DNA of 64,000 nucleotides, taken from a bacterium (lineage in GTDB: Bacteria > SZUA-79 > Acidulodesulfobacterales > Acidulodesulfobacteraceae). Made by a program: the position numbers and the translations under genes. Below are positions 62,981-64,000 of this stretch, in pieces. The notes under the pieces were generated by a model, which was not told the origin of the DNA, did not search any database, and worked only from the letters and a program-made list of their open reading frames with translations. The stretch lies in the NCBI GenBank assembly GCA_027319095.1, contig DAHVNW010000003.1:11898-75897 (forward strand). The letters run 5' to 3'. Positions within the stretch are counted from its first letter, which is position 1, and every line of letters begins with the position of its first letter.

Positions 62981-64000
62981 ATGACATTTTTTATAAGATA
63001 TTTATTGACTATTTTGATTTTTTTTCCGACCGCATCCGTTTTGTTATTGCTTCTAATAAATAAAAAGAACGAAGGGCTGTTAAGAAACCTTTCAACGTTT
63101 CTCGCTTTAGTTGAGTTTATTTTATCGCTGTATCTTTTCGTTTATTTTAAGCCTGATACTTATAAATTTCAGTTCGTAGAAAAATTTAATTGGATTCCGT
63201 CTTTCGGAGCATCATATTTTCTCGGCATAGACGGTTTAAGCCTGTTTTTAATACTGCTGACTACCCTCTTAACCTTTATTTCATTATTATCCAGTTATAA
63301 ATACATAAAAGAAAATGTTAAAGAATTCGTTATCCTTATGCTTTTGCTGGAAACTTTTATGATAGGAACTTTTGCAGCTTTAGATATCCTGCTGTTCTAT
63401 CTTTTTTGGGAATTTATGTTAATACCTATGTATTTTATAATAGGTATGTGGGGAACCGGCAGAAGGGTTTATTCTGCCGTAAAGTTTGTCCTTTATACCC
63501 TTTCGGGATCGCTGATAATGCTTTTCGGGTTTATTTATATTTTTATGATGCATTATAATCAGACGGGAAATTTCACTTTTAATTTATTAAGGTTATATCA
63601 CACCCATATTCCAGAGGGACTCCAGATTCTTTTATTTATTGCTTTATTTTTAGGTTTTGCAGTTAAGATTCCTCTTTTTCCCTTTCACACTTGGCTTCCG
63701 GACGCGCATACCGAAGCTCCGACCGCTGGCAGCGTTATTCTTGCCGGCGTTTTATTGAAATTCGGAGTTTACGGATTTTTTAGATTTGCTATTCCTTTAT
63801 TGCCGCGGGCGTCTTTTGCAGTTGCCCCTTATATTATTCTTCTAGGCGTTATAGGTATTCTTTACGGAGCGTTTGTTTCTATAGTGCAGAAAGATTTAAA
63901 AAGATTAGTCGCATTTTCCAGCGTTTCGCATATGGGTTTTATAATACTCGGTCTTTTTGCGATGTCGGCTATAAGTATAAGCGGTTCTATAATCCAGCTT
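62981..64000 (+). CDS. nuoM: NADH-quinone oxidoreductase subunit M, 3'-truncated by the window edge
   Basis: Middle antiporter-like proton-pumping subunit. The open frame begins MTFFIRYLLTILIFFP after an AAGGA Shine-Dalgarno and is still open at 64000 (340 codons seen of the usual 480-530). FYLFWEFMLIPMYFIIG, VKIPLFPFHTWLPDAHTEAP and SVILAGVLLKFGVYGFFRF are diagnostic of NuoM. Confidence 0.95.
   Translation, partial: MTFFIRYLLTILIFFPTASVLLLLLINKKNEGLLRNLSTFLALVEFILSLYLFVYFKPDTYKFQFVEKFNWIPSFGASYFLGIDGLSLFLILLTTLLTFISLLSSYKYIKENVKEFVILMLLLETFMIGTFAALDILLFYLFWEFMLIPMYFIIGMWGTGRRVYSAVKFVLYTLSGSLIMLFGFIYIFMMHYNQTGNFTFNLLRLYHTHIPEGLQILLFIALFLGFAVKIPLFPFHTWLPDAHTEAPTAGSVILAGVLLKFGVYGFFRFAIPLLPRASFAVAPYIILLGVIGILYGAFVSIVQKDLKRLVAFSSVSHMGFIILGLFAMSAISISGSIIQL

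Overview
This 64-kb window is a dense, AT-rich bacterial chromosome segment in which every convincing gene lies on the + strand. It encodes diderm (LPS-making) envelope functions and a complete run of amino-acid, nucleotide-hygiene and respiratory genes. The gene order (pssA-leuACDB-asd; prfB-lysS-lolCD-bamA-skp-lpxD-fabZ-lpxA-lpxI-lpxB-msbA-waaA; rplU-rpmA-obgE-proBA-nadD-rsfS) resembles that of Geobacter-like and other deltaproteobacterial (Desulfobacterota) genomes. My best guess is an uncultured Desulfobacterota/SZUA-79-like lineage, but this rests on gene order and protein flavour only.

Layout. 1-7.9 kb: the end of phosphatidylserine synthase, the leucine operon, aspartate-semialdehyde dehydrogenase and the MurJ lipid II flippase. 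8-15 kb: PhoH, a PgpH-type 7TM-HD phosphodiesterase, YbeY, a diacylglycerol/undecaprenol kinase fused to a PAP2 phosphatase, MazG and Lnt. 15-31 kb: RF2 (with a programmed frameshift), LysS, then lipoprotein export, outer-membrane assembly and the lipid A/Kdo pathway through WaaA. 31-45 kb: a DUF1640-like small protein, ribosomal proteins L21/L27, Obg, proline synthesis, NadD, RsfS, a LapA-LapB-like fusion (a probable regulator of LPS synthesis), GpmI, RluD, PgeF, CoaE, a catalytically degenerate GGDEF protein and Rho. 45-51.8 kb: a histidine kinase/NtrC-type regulator pair, a decayed membrane-sensor remnant, acetyl-CoA synthetase and leucyl aminopeptidase. 51.9-64 kb: a respiratory complex I operon nuoABCD-X-GHIJKLM, cut off by the window end inside nuoM.

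The most interesting feature is the complex I operon. NuoE and the NADH/FMN-binding body of NuoF are absent between nuoD and nuoG. In their place is one polypeptide joining the C-terminal 4Fe-4S domain of NuoF to a GltD/NfnB/SfrB-like FAD and NAD(P)H oxidoreductase. This suggests a complex I fed through a GltD-type module, possibly with NADPH. Secondary points are several gene fusions, a cluster of palindromic repeat families in intergenic regions and inside the 5' ends of genes (leuD leader, dgkA, bamA, lpxD leader, gpmI, rho leader, nuoM leader), and many start codons without a visible Shine-Dalgarno sequence. I found no tRNA, rRNA, CRISPR array, transposase or prophage.
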